From SPCO01 sp964427285 (GTDB taxonomy: Bacteria > Chloroflexota > Limnocylindria > Limnocylindrales > CSP1-4): DNA of 24,682 bases. The notes below the pieces were generated by a model. It was not told where the DNA came from, made no database searches, and saw only the letters and a program-made list of their open reading frames with translations. This document shows positions 1 through 6,861 of the stretch, piece after piece. Location of the stretch: positions 1 through 24,682 of the forward strand of contig CAYRTS010000044.1 of NCBI GenBank assembly GCA_964427285.1. Reading direction: 5' to 3'. Positions within the stretch are counted from its first letter, which is position 1, and each line of letters starts with the position of its first letter. The translations under genes and the position numbers were made by a program.

Positions 1-1
1 G

Positions 2-2044
2 GTTCTGGCCGACCTGCCGCGTCCGATCCGCGAGCTGGAGAACGTCTGGATCCCGCTGGGCAACGGCGAGCGGATGGCCGCGCGCGTCTTTCTGCCCGCG
101 GACGCGGACGCCGACCCGGTCCCGGCGATCATCGAGTACAACCCGTACCGGAAGCGCGACCTGACCGCGATCAACAACGAGCCGTTCCACGGCTACCTGG
201 CGGGTCATGGATTCGCGGGCGTTCGGCTCGAGATCCGCGGTTCGGGCGAGTCGGACGGAGTCCTGCGCGATGAATACCTCGCCCAGGAGCTCTCTGATGG
301 CGTTGAGGCGATCGCGTGGCTGGCACGCCAGCCGTGGTGCTCGGGGAAAGTCGGGATCATCGGCAATTCGTGGTCCGGGTTCAACGGCCTCCAGATCGCG
401 GCCCTGCGGCCACCCGCGCTGGGGGCGATCGTCACGTCCTGCTCGACGGACGACCGCTATGCCGACGACATGCACTACATGGGCGGCTGCCTGCTGACCG
501 ACACGCTCGACTGGGGAACGATGTTCCAGGCGCTGCTGGCCCTGCCGCCCGATCCCGCCCTCGTCGGCGAGCGCTGGCGCGAGATGTGGGAGCAGCGGAT
601 GGCCGAGGTATCTGTCCCGCTCGAAGCCTGGCTGCGGCATCAGCGGCGCGACGCGTTCTGGCGCCATGGTTCTGTCTCCGAGGACTTCACGGCGATCGAG
701 GTCCCGGTGCTCGCCGTCGGTGGTTGGCTCGACGGCTACTCGAACGCGATCCCTCGCCTGCTGGCCGGGCTGAGGGTCCCCCGCCGGGCGGTGATCGGGC
801 CATGGGCGCATGCCTACCCGCATTTGGGCGTCCCCGGACCCGGCTACGATTTTCTCGCCGAGGTCGTCCGCTGGTTCGACCACTGGCTTAAGGGCGTGCC
901 GAACGGAGCCATGGACGGGCCGATGCTGCGGGCCTGGATGACGGAGGCGCTGCCCGCAAAGCCGTTCTACGCGACGGCTCCGGGGCGCTGGGTCGGCGAG
1001 GCATCGTGGCCGTCCGCCCGGATCGAGGGGCAGCGCTGGTTCCTCAGCGACGGCCGACTCCGCCGGCCCGACCGGCTCGGCGACGAGGTCGACGTCGCGG
1101 CGGGCTCCCCGCAGGTGTGGGCGTCCCCCCGCGTCACGGGTCTTGCGGGCGGCGAGTGGTGCCCGTACGGCACCGGCGGTCGCGGCCCGGAGTTTCCGGG
1201 CGACCAGCGCGAGGACGATGGCCGATCGCTGACCTGGGACTCGCCTGCCCTCGACGGTCGACTCGAGATCCTCGGAGCGCCGATCGTCTCCCTTGAACTG
1301 GCAGTCGACCGCCCTTCAGCGTTCGTTGCCGTGCGTCTGTGCGATGTCGCGCCCGATGGTGCGTCCACCCGGGTGAGCTTCGGCGTGCTGAACCTGACCC
1401 ACCGTGACGGCCACGCCCACCCGCGGCCGATGATCCCGGGCGAGCGGACCTCGATCCGCGTCCAGCTCAACGATACGGCCCATGCCTTCCTGCCCGGGCA
1501 CCGCGTCCGCCTGGCGCTGTCGACCGACTACTGGCCGATGGTCTGGCCGTCGCCCGAGCCGGTAACCGTGACCGTCCACCCGGGAGCATCGAGCCTGGAC
1601 CTGCCCGTCCGGCCGCTACGTGCCGAGGACGCCGCGCTGCCCGACCTCGGCGAGCCGACCTGGGGTCCACCGGCAAGCTTTACGGAGCTGCGCGCCGGCG
1701 GCTGGGGCCGTGACATCCACGTCGACTCGATGACCGGCGAGACGAGCGTCACGAACACCGTCGCGGGCCCACTCAACCGCCTCGATCGGACCGGGCGGGC
1801 GCTGGCCCTCACCGGCTTCGACCGATCGTCGATCCGCGGGGACGACCCGACGTCCGCCCGAGCCGAGAGCCGGCGCGAATTCGAGATCGTTCGCGACGGC
1901 GTCACGATCCGGGTCTCGGCCGAGATCGACCTGTCATGCACCGCGGACGACTTCGGCCTGGCCGTTCGGATGGCGGCGGATGAGTCCGATGCGGTCGTCT
2001 GGGCGCGGGACTGGGATTTCACGATCCCCCGCGACCACGTGTGA
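2..2044 (+). CDS. CocE/NonD family serine hydrolase (X-Pro dipeptidyl-peptidase S15-like), 5' end cut by window edge
   Basis: The frame is open from base 2, so the start lies upstream; the ATG at 74 is internal, because residues before it (IRELENVWIPLGNGER) already match the N-terminal strand of the family. Counting from that Met, the alpha/beta-hydrolase core shows RGSGESDG near residue 55 (oxyanion-hole loop), the nucleophile elbow GNSWSG with Ser99, a GGWLDGYSN segment carrying the probable catalytic Asp, and GPWAH carrying the probable catalytic His. The C-terminal third, from about residue 370, looks like the jelly-roll domain of CocE and S15 enzymes. Known members hydrolyse acyl esters (cocaine esterase), glutaryl-7-ACA or Xaa-Pro peptides; the substrate cannot be read here. 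With the peptide and amide enzymes downstream, a peptidase or amidase role is plausible. It ends at TGA 2042-2044 and is convergent with the toxin gene that follows. Confidence 0.9.
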   Translation, partial: VLADLPRPIRELENVWIPLGNGERMAARVFLPADADADPVPAIIEYNPYRKRDLTAINNEPFHGYLAGHGFAGVRLEIRGSGESDGVLRDEYLAQELSDGVEAIAWLARQPWCSGKVGIIGNSWSGFNGLQIAALRPPALGAIVTSCSTDDRYADDMHYMGGCLLTDTLDWGTMFQALLALPPDPALVGERWREMWEQRMAEVSVPLEAWLRHQRRDAFWRHGSVSEDFTAIEVPVLAVGGWLDGYSNAIPRLLAGLRVPRRAVIGPWAHAYPHLGVPGPGYDFLAEVVRWFDHWLKGVPNGAMDGPMLRAWMTEALPAKPFYATAPGRWVGEASWPSARIEGQRWFLSDGRLRRPDRLGDEVDVAAGSPQVWASPRVTGLAGGEWCPYGTGGRGPEFPGDQREDDGRSLTWDSPALDGRLEILGAPIVSLELAVDRPSAFVAVRLCDVAPDGASTRVSFGVLNLTHRDGHAHPRPMIPGERTSIRVQLNDTAHAFLPGHRVRLALSTDYWPMVWPSPEPVTVTVHPGASSLDLPVRPLRAEDAALPDLGEPTWGPPASFTELRAGGWGRDIHVDSMTGETSVTNTVAGPLNRLDRTGRALALTGFDRSSIRGDDPTSARAESRREFEIVRDGVTIRVSAEIDLSCTADDFGLAVRMAADESDAVVWARDWDFTIPRDHV

Positions 2045-2108
2045 TGGGACCGGTTGGCTGGACGGCGGGACAGCGTGGGCGGCGCAGGCGATGGCGGCCA
2101 GACCAGGG

Positions 2109-2165
2109 CCGCGGTGTGGGCCGGTCTACCGCGATCGACCCCGCCTTCAGCGATCGACCCGGCCG
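2109..2165. repeat. Left copy of imperfect direct repeat flanking the Xre/RES module
   Basis: This copy aligns with 3199-3247 in the same orientation. Both contain CCGCGG, then GGGCCGG, then CGATCGACCC, then CCT-x-CAGCGA-x-CG, ending in GGCCG; the left copy has about 7 extra bases after GGGCCGG. It lies just beyond the toxin stop. The rest of 2045-2209 holds no recognisable gene. Chance similarity in GC-rich DNA cannot be excluded. Confidence 0.45.
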
Positions 2166-2209
2166 ACGGCCGGCGCGCGGCCGCCGATGACGACCCACGG
2201 TTGCTTTCG

Positions 2210-2740
2210 CTAAGTTCGGAGGCCGATCGGGAGCGGCGGGAGGCCGTCGTAGTGGTTCGGCGGCGGCACTGGGGTCAAGCCCGGCAGCGCGGGCAGCGGG
2301 CCAAAGATGGCGAGGACCTGGCCCCCTGTATGAGCGGCTGATGGAGCCATGAGCCCTCGGCAACTGGCGTGGTAGTAGGCCTCGCCGATGGGCTGTGTCA
2401 CGAGCCACTGCCGCCGGGTCGGACGAAGCTCGCTGATGCCGTGCTTTTCGAGCACGCCGGGCTCCGTGAGGTCGGCGATGTCGCTCACCTCCACGGCGAT
2501 CCTCCACGTGTCGCGTGGCATTCGGCTGGCTGGCGGCGCACCCTGCTCGGACGTGTGGCGATACCATTCCACCCAGGCGGTGTCCTCGGTGTCGGCCAGA
2601 TAGAAGCCACGCACGACGGCGCCGGTCTGCCACCGCCCATCCGCCGCGTCAGCCGTCCACAGGAAGGGATCGCCGCCGCTCCGGTTGATCCGCCACCAAA
2701 CCCCGTTGACGGAGATTCGAGAGGCGGGCAGTCCGCTCAG
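2210..2740 (-). CDS. RES-domain toxin (MbcT/ParT-like NAD+-targeting), probable CTG start
   Basis: RES toxins degrade or modify NAD+ (MbcT is an NAD+ phosphorylase; ParT ADP-ribosylates). The frame covers a whole RES domain: WWRI with Arg17, DGRWQ with Arg36, GFYLAD with Tyr47, WVEWYRH with Glu58, and GLMAPSAAHTGGQ with Ser134 (numbering from codon 2740). The Arg-Tyr-Glu spacing of 11 and 11 agrees with my recollection of the MbcT catalytic residues. The first ordinary start in this frame is GTG 2614, which would remove both Arg residues. Between the in-frame TAA (2798-2800) and 2614 there is no ATG, GTG or TTG. CTG 2738-2740 overlaps the antitoxin TGA as CTGA, exactly where ATGA is usual in such pairs, so I place the start there (176 aa). 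Alternatives are a start-codon mutation (silenced toxin) or a sequencing error. Confidence 0.85.
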   Translation of the reverse strand: MSGLPASRISVNGVWWRINRSGGDPFLWTADAADGRWQTGAVVRGFYLADTEDTAWVEWYRHTSEQGAPPASRMPRDTWRIAVEVSDIADLTEPGVLEKHGISELRPTRRQWLVTQPIGEAYYHASCRGLMAPSAAHTGGQVLAIFGPLPALPGLTPVPPPNHYDGLPPLPIGLRT

Positions 2741-3078
2741 GAGAACGAGTCGTTTTCCAGCTCGGCGACGAGCCGCGAGACTTCCATGTATCGGCCTTTA
2801 CCCAAGGCGACCACGGGCCGTTCGTCGCCCAACGCCGGCAGGGGCTTGTTCAGCCAGAGCGGGACGTACTTCTCGTCCATCGTCCGCGAAAGGCGGTCGA
2901 CAATCGCGATGAGGTCCAGGAGACGGTCGCGAAACACGGCTGAAGGCTGGCGCGTGGCGCGGGCCCACGAGGTCACGGTCCCGACGCCCGCACCGGTTGC
3001 TTTTGCGATGTCGCCAGTCTCAACCCCCAGCGACCTGATTCTCCTGACCTCGTCTGCATAGGCTGTGGCACCGCTCAT
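2737..3078 (-). CDS. Xre/MbcA/ParS-type antitoxin (HTH plus DUF2384)
   Basis: A 113-aa protein that should neutralise the downstream RES toxin and repress its own promoter. Residues 19-42 (VETGDIAKATGAGVGTVTSW) form a helix-turn-helix of Xre type. Residues 52-110 match the C-terminal DUF2384/MbcA toxin-binding region, including the VPLWLNKPLPAL and RPVVALGKGRYMEV segments. The start is ATG 3076-3078, preceded by a strong Shine-Dalgarno AAGGAGG at 3084-3090. The frame is open further upstream to 3282, but that extension would run through the promoter and has no ribosome site. The stop TGA 2737-2739 overlaps the toxin start region by four bases, so the toxin is probably translated by coupling. 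Confidence 0.92.
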   Translation of the reverse strand: MSGATAYADEVRRIRSLGVETGDIAKATGAGVGTVTSWARATRQPSAVFRDRLLDLIAIVDRLSRTMDEKYVPLWLNKPLPALGDERPVVALGKGRYMEVSRLVAELENDSFS

Positions 3079-3080
3079 TT

Positions 3081-3129
3081 GTACCTCCTTCTGTAGCGTC
3101 AGTGTAGTCACGCCGTAGCGGTACGTCAA
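3081..3129 (-). promoter_or_regulatory. Promoter, putative operator and RBS of the Xre/RES module
   Basis: On the minus strand there is TTGACG (3124-3129), a 17-base spacer, and TACACT (3101-3106), a good sigma-70-type promoter. This puts the transcript start near 3094, about 16 bases before the ATG, with AAGGAGG at 3084-3090. A direct repeat GTAGCG (plus-strand 3093-3098 and 3115-3120), 22 bases apart or two helical turns, brackets the -10 box and is a reasonable autoregulatory binding site. Confidence 0.7.
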
Positions 3130-3198
3130 TCGCTTGGCTCGATGATCGTCGAGCGCGATCAGCAGAACGACATCGCTGGCGGCGCTAGGCGGTCGGGC

Positions 3199-3247
3199 CC
3201 GCGGCCGGGGCCGGCGATCGACCCGTCCTACAGCGAGCGGCCGGGCC
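3199..3247. repeat. Right copy of imperfect direct repeat flanking the Xre/RES module
   Basis: The partner of 2109-2165. It covers the last codons and TAG stop of the deacylase gene (stop 3228-3230) plus its immediate 3' flank. Because this copy lies in a gene end, the left copy could be a duplicate of that gene end produced when the toxin-antitoxin module was inserted. No integrase or transposase lies nearby. Confidence 0.45.
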
Positions 3248-4811
3248 GGGCTCCGGTGGCCGCGCCGTCGACGACGACCCACTCCCCGTTGACCATGACC
3301 CGCTCGATCCCGGTGGGTCGCGCGGACGGGTCCGCCTCGGTCGCCCGGTTTCCAATGGCGGCCGGATTGAACACGACGAGATCCGCGGCGAGCCCCGTCG
3401 CCAGCCGTCCGCGATCCGCCAGGCCGAGCCGCCGTGCCGGCTCCGACGTGATCTTGTGCACCGCTTCTGCCAGCGTGAGCACGGCGCGATCGCGCACGTA
3501 CGAACCGAGGACGCGTGGAAACGTCCCGAAGCTCTTGGGCATCAGGCCGTACGCCCGATGCTTCTCCGGGTGGTTCGCGAACCCGTCACCGATCGGCACG
3601 CACAGCGGGCTCGCGATCAGGCGGTCCAGGTGGCCCTGGTCCTTGATCGTGGGTGCAATCCAGAACTGGCCGTCTTCGAGCACCAGGTCGAGTGCCGTGT
3701 CGATCGGCTCCTGACCGCGTTCGCGCGCCAGATCGCCGACGGTCCGGCCGGCGAGATGGACGTTCTCCGAGCGATTGACCTTGCAGATGACCTGGTCGTC
3801 CCAGTCGGCCATCCAGAAGTCGGCGTTCGGGCCGGTCAGCTCCTCCTTCAACCGGGCCCGCGACGACGGGTCGCGGATGGCGGCCTCGGTGGCGGCGCCC
3901 CCACCGTCGCGCGCCCATCCGGGCAACGATTGCACCCACGCGCCGCCACCGCGCTGGAAGATCGTCAGGTCGAAGGTCACCTGCACCCCGCGTGTGCGGG
4001 CGTCTTCGAGCATGCCGAGCAGCACGTCTGCCTCCTCGAGTGGCTGATTCGCCCGCGGGTACATGTGCGAGATGTTCAGGATCACGCCGGCCCGTTCGGC
4101 GGTGTCGAGCGCCTCCGCGACGGACGCCCGGACGTCAAGTTCGCCATAGCGCATGTGGGTGTGGTACGTCAGGCCCCGTTCCGCGGCGACGGACGCGAGC
4201 GCCGCCAGCTCCTCGACGGAGGCGAACAGGCCCGGGGCATAGGACAGGCCGGTCGTGAATCCCCGCGCGCCCTGGTCAATCGCCTCGCGGACGAGCGAGC
4301 GCATGCGTTCGAGCTCGGCGGGCGTCGGCGGCCGGTTCGCCCCGCCGATCACGAACCGGCGAAGCGTGTTGTGGCCGACGAAGGTCGTCACGTTCGTCGC
4401 CGGCCTGGCGCGCTCGACTGCCTCGCGGTAGCCGCCGATCGTCGTCCAGTTCCAGTCGACGCCCGGGAACGCAAACACCGGCTCCTCGTCGATCATCCCG
4501 GCGAGGCTTTCCGACGAAAGCGGGCCGGCCGAGAACCCGCACAGCCCGACGGCCTGGGTCGTGATTCCCTGCTCGATCGCGCTGATGCAGCCCGGATCGC
4601 TGAGCAGGGAGACGTCCGAATGGGTGTGCAGGTCGATGAACCCGGGGGCGATGGCGAGCCCGGCGAGATCGATCTCGCTCGCGGCGACGCCCTCCGGGAT
4701 GGGCCGGCCGACCGTGGTGATTCGGCCGGCATCGATCGCCAGATCACCGTCGATTGGCGGGCGTCCCGATCCGTCGTACAGGCGGGCGTTTCGGAGCACC
4801 AGGTCGATCAC
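3228..4811 (-). CDS. N-acyl-D-amino-acid deacylase (D-aminoacylase family amidohydrolase)
   Basis: A 527-aa cytoplasmic metal-dependent hydrolase that should cleave N-acyl-D-amino acids to a free D-amino acid and a carboxylate. Visible family residues: HTHSD with His62 and His64 (metal ligands), GLCGFS with the metal-bridging Cys91, THMR with His219 (His217 is nearby), NISHMYP with His249, and IGDGF with Asp409. These positions are close to those of the characterised Alcaligenes D-aminoacylase (H67, H69, C96, H220, H250). The C-terminal PARRLGL and ADLVVFNP segments form the small beta-sandwich end typical of the family. GTG 4809-4811 is chosen over the longer frame because it overlaps the upstream stop as GTGA and gives the family-typical start DLVLRNARLYDGSG. 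The pair is therefore translationally coupled. D-Ala, D-Asp or D-Glu specificity cannot be assigned. Confidence 0.92.
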   Translation of the reverse strand: MIDLVLRNARLYDGSGRPPIDGDLAIDAGRITTVGRPIPEGVAASEIDLAGLAIAPGFIDLHTHSDVSLLSDPGCISAIEQGITTQAVGLCGFSAGPLSSESLAGMIDEEPVFAFPGVDWNWTTIGGYREAVERARPATNVTTFVGHNTLRRFVIGGANRPPTPAELERMRSLVREAIDQGARGFTTGLSYAPGLFASVEELAALASVAAERGLTYHTHMRYGELDVRASVAEALDTAERAGVILNISHMYPRANQPLEEADVLLGMLEDARTRGVQVTFDLTIFQRGGGAWVQSLPGWARDGGGAATEAAIRDPSSRARLKEELTGPNADFWMADWDDQVICKVNRSENVHLAGRTVGDLARERGQEPIDTALDLVLEDGQFWIAPTIKDQGHLDRLIASPLCVPIGDGFANHPEKHRAYGLMPKSFGTFPRVLGSYVRDRAVLTLAEAVHKITSEPARRLGLADRGRLATGLAADLVVFNPAAIGNRATEADPSARPTGIERVMVNGEWVVVDGAATGARPGRSL

Positions 4812-5779
4812 AGGAGCGCATCCCCGCCGGAGGTCACGTAGCGGTCCCAGCGCCCCCACGGTGCGGAGGTGAGGACCACGGTCATCCCGTCGCCATACCG
4901 CCAGCCCCGCGTCAACAAGCCACCGATCGCGGCACGGGCGGCCCCTGGGATGCGGACTCGCGCCGTCGTGGCGCCAAGGCTGGCGGCCACCGCGATCGAG
5001 GCCTCGAGCGCCGGAGCGAGATCGGCTGGATCGAGGACAGCGATCGGACCGATGGCGCCATCCGCCTGGACATACGCGTAGCCGACGGCGCGACCCTCGC
5101 GGGCAGCGGTGCAGGCGTGCAGGTTGGGGACGGAACCCCAGAACGCGTGGTCCTGCAACCTGGCGAAGCCAAGGACGGCCCGGTCGATGCTGGCAAGGTC
5201 GTCCGCCGCCGGGGCACCAGGCTCCAGCAGTCCCGTTGCACCTGGCCCCGTCAGCCCGCCCGGCCCTGCTGGCCCCGTTTCACCTGCCGCCGCCGGCCCG
5301 GCCGGACCTGATAGCTCGAGCAGAGCCATCTCGGGAAACATGCCGAACCGGCCGTAGAGCGCGTTCGAGACCGGCGTGCGAGCGTCCGCACCCACCGCCA
5401 GCAGGCTGCCCGGCGCCGCGATCTGGAGCGCCCGCCGCAGGATTTCAACACCCACGCCCCGGCCTTGGTACTCCGGCCGGACGTGCAGCGCGGCGAGGTA
5501 CCAGACGTGCTCGCGCTGCACGGCGATCCCGAAGCCGACGAGGCCGCGGTCCGCCTCCGCGACCCAGAACCCGCCCGGGTCGTTGGTGAGCGCGTTGACC
5601 CGAAAGGCGAGGAACCGTTGCGGCGGCGTCATGGGCCGTGGCGTATGCGGCCAGCCGCGGGTCCTCGCCAGGTGGTCGGTCGCGTCGACGAACACCTCGT
5701 ACGTCGGGACGGCATCGGCGGGTGTCGCGGGGCGAATCGTGACGCCTTCGAGCCGGTCGGGTGCAGCCACCTGGGTCAC
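4808..5779 (-). CDS. GNAT-family N-acetyltransferase with second, degenerate GNAT domain and collagen-like linker
   Basis: A predicted acyl-CoA-dependent acetyltransferase of 323 aa. Residues 13-156 form a complete GNAT domain: VTIRPATPADA at the first strand, LAALHVRPEYQGRGVG (95-110) as the acetyl-CoA pyrophosphate loop, and ALYGRFGMFPE at the end. Residues 157-192 are a Gly-Pro-Ala-rich linker resembling collagen triplets. Residues 193-323 look like a second, weaker GNAT fold ending in DRYVTSGGDAL. GTG 5777-5779 is preferred because no Shine-Dalgarno is seen anywhere upstream, and a TTGACA promoter places the transcript start at about this codon; the frame remains open to 6319, but that stretch is antisense to the SDR gene. 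It is the first gene of a two-gene operon with the deacylase, so acyl amino acids may be the common chemistry; this is inference from position. Confidence 0.85.
   Translation of the reverse strand: MTQVAAPDRLEGVTIRPATPADAVPTYEVFVDATDHLARTRGWPHTPRPMTPPQRFLAFRVNALTNDPGGFWVAEADRGLVGFGIAVQREHVWYLAALHVRPEYQGRGVGVEILRRALQIAAPGSLLAVGADARTPVSNALYGRFGMFPEMALLELSGPAGPAAAGETGPAGPGGLTGPGATGLLEPGAPAADDLASIDRAVLGFARLQDHAFWGSVPNLHACTAAREGRAVGYAYVQADGAIGPIAVLDPADLAPALEASIAVAASLGATTARVRIPGAARAAIGGLLTRGWRYGDGMTVVLTSAPWGRWDRYVTSGGDALL
5204..5311 (-). repeat. Gly-Pro-Ala (collagen-like) coding repeat in the GNAT linker
   Basis: This encodes residues 157-192, with recurring GPAGP, ETGP and LTGP units between the two acetyltransferase domains. 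It is an in-frame degenerate 9-base-type repeat and probably a flexible spacer. Confidence 0.6.
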
Positions 5780-5785
5780 GCGACT

Positions 5786-5815
5786 AGCATTGCGGAGCCG
5801 GTCGCGCCGTGTCAA
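5786..5815 (-). promoter_or_regulatory. Putative promoter of the GNAT-deacylase operon (leaderless)
   Basis: On the minus strand, TTGACA (5810-5815) is followed by 18 bases and AATGCT (5786-5791). The -35 box is perfect and the -10 box weak. A start site about 7 bases downstream would coincide with GTG 5779, which agrees with the lack of a Shine-Dalgarno sequence. Confidence 0.45.
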
Positions 5816-5864
5816 CGCGATCATGGATGCAGCGAGATCATCGATGAGCGAAGAGGAGGCTCGG

Positions 5865-6626
5865 GTGGCGGAGCGTCGGTTCGAAGGGCGGGTGGCGATC
5901 GTGACCGGGGCCGGCCAGGGAATCGGCCGTGCCATCGCCGAGCGGTTCGGGGCGGATGGGGCCGCGGTCGTGATCGCGGATCTCAACTCCGAGACCGCCC
6001 GGGAGGTCGCCGCGGCGATCGAATCCGCCGGTGGCCGGGCCGTTGCCATTCGGACAGACGTGACGAAGTCGGCCGACGCGGACCATCTCGCGGCCGAGAC
6101 CCTTGCGGCGTTCGGGCGGATCGATGCGCTCGTCAACAACGCCGGAATCCTTCGCTCCACCAAGGCGGCCGAGGTCACCCCCGAGGAGTGGCACCTGGTC
6201 GTCGATGCCAACCTGACTGGGGCGTTCCTGTGTGCCCGGGCGGCGTACCCCGCACTGCGTGACTCCGGCCACGGGCGGATCGTCAACGTCGCCTCGATGG
6301 CCGGACGAGCCACCAGCACCCTTGGCGGCGTCCACTACACGACGGCAAAAGCCGGCGTCCTGGGCCTCACGCGACACCTCGCCCGCGAATGGGCGCGTGA
6401 CGGGATCACGGTCAATGCCATCTCGCCCGGCATCGTCGACACGCCCATGGTCCGCGGCTCGACCGACGCGGCGCGGATGGCGACGGTCCTGGCTTCGATC
6501 CCGTTGGGCCGGTTGGCCGAACCGGCGGAGCTCGCCTCACTCGTCTGCTTCCTTGCCTCGGACGAGGCGGCCTACATCACGGGCGCGAACGTCGACATTC
6601 ACGGCGGCGAACTGATCATCGCCTGA
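5865..6626 (+). CDS. SDR-family NAD(P)-dependent oxidoreductase (3-oxoacyl-ACP reductase/FabG-like)
   Basis: A 253-aa classical short-chain dehydrogenase. From the GTG: TGAGQGIG at 14-21 (dinucleotide-binding loop), Asp39 after the second strand, which favours NAD(H), NNAG at 91-94, and the catalytic tetrad Asn116, Ser144, Tyr158, Lys162 (YTTAK). The SPGIVDTPM segment is the usual post-catalytic loop, and the length is standard. GTG 5865-5867 is chosen because GAGGAGG at 5853-5859 sits five bases upstream; ATG 5844 in the same frame would place this ribosome site inside the gene and adds seven residues. Family members reduce ketoacyl-ACP or oxidise sugars, polyols and secondary alcohols; the substrate is unknown. 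It is divergent from the GNAT operon (85 bases between starts) and convergent with the ThDP enzyme. Confidence 0.92.
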   Translation: MAERRFEGRVAIVTGAGQGIGRAIAERFGADGAAVVIADLNSETAREVAAAIESAGGRAVAIRTDVTKSADADHLAAETLAAFGRIDALVNNAGILRSTKAAEVTPEEWHLVVDANLTGAFLCARAAYPALRDSGHGRIVNVASMAGRATSTLGGVHYTTAKAGVLGLTRHLAREWARDGITVNAISPGIVDTPMVRGSTDAARMATVLASIPLGRLAEPAELASLVCFLASDEAAYITGANVDIHGGELIIA

Positions 6627-6657
6627 CGACCGATCCGGCCTTCGGTGGCCACAGTGG

Positions 6658-6827
6658 ACGGATTCCAGGGCCATTGGTCTACGGGACACGTCTGTGCTGT
6701 TTCGGCCAGTCAGGTTGGAAAAAACGACCGAGTCGGTCGGGATGTTGCCCGAACGACCAACCCGATTGGTAGATGGCGCCACCAAACGGGAAGATCGGTC
6801 GCGTAGACCAACCCCGTTGGAATCCGT
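6658..6827. repeat. 170-bp intergenic element with inverted terminal repeats and nested palindromes
   Basis: The ends are inverted copies: ACGGATTCCA-N6-TTGGTCTACG at 6658-6683 and its reverse complement at 6802-6827, with both 10-base blocks identical and the N6 spacing equal. Inside are a 15-base palindrome at 6725-6739 (CGACCGA, G, TCGGTCG), ACCAA-N5-TTGGT at 6756-6770, TTGGT-N10-ACCAA at 6766-6785, and CCAAC/GTTGG at 6808-6820. TTGGT or ACCAA occurs five times. It fills the gap between convergent genes; no coding frame is evident. It could be a MITE-like element, a REP-type sequence or a bidirectional terminator; a 3-base GTG on each side is too short to call a target duplication. Confidence 0.65.
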
Positions 6828-6861
6828 GTGACCGCAGCACGGGGCCCGGCGACCCGCCACG

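Noticed and set aside
2019..2633. A 204-codon minus-strand frame overlapping the RES gene
   Set aside because: The RES motifs are in a different frame of the same strand; this frame shows only Arg/Pro-rich sequence.
3456..4841. A 461-codon plus-strand open frame opposite the deacylase gene
   Set aside because: Arg/Gly/Asp-rich, no recognisable domain or ribosome site; it is antisense to a well-supported enzyme in high-GC DNA where such frames are common.
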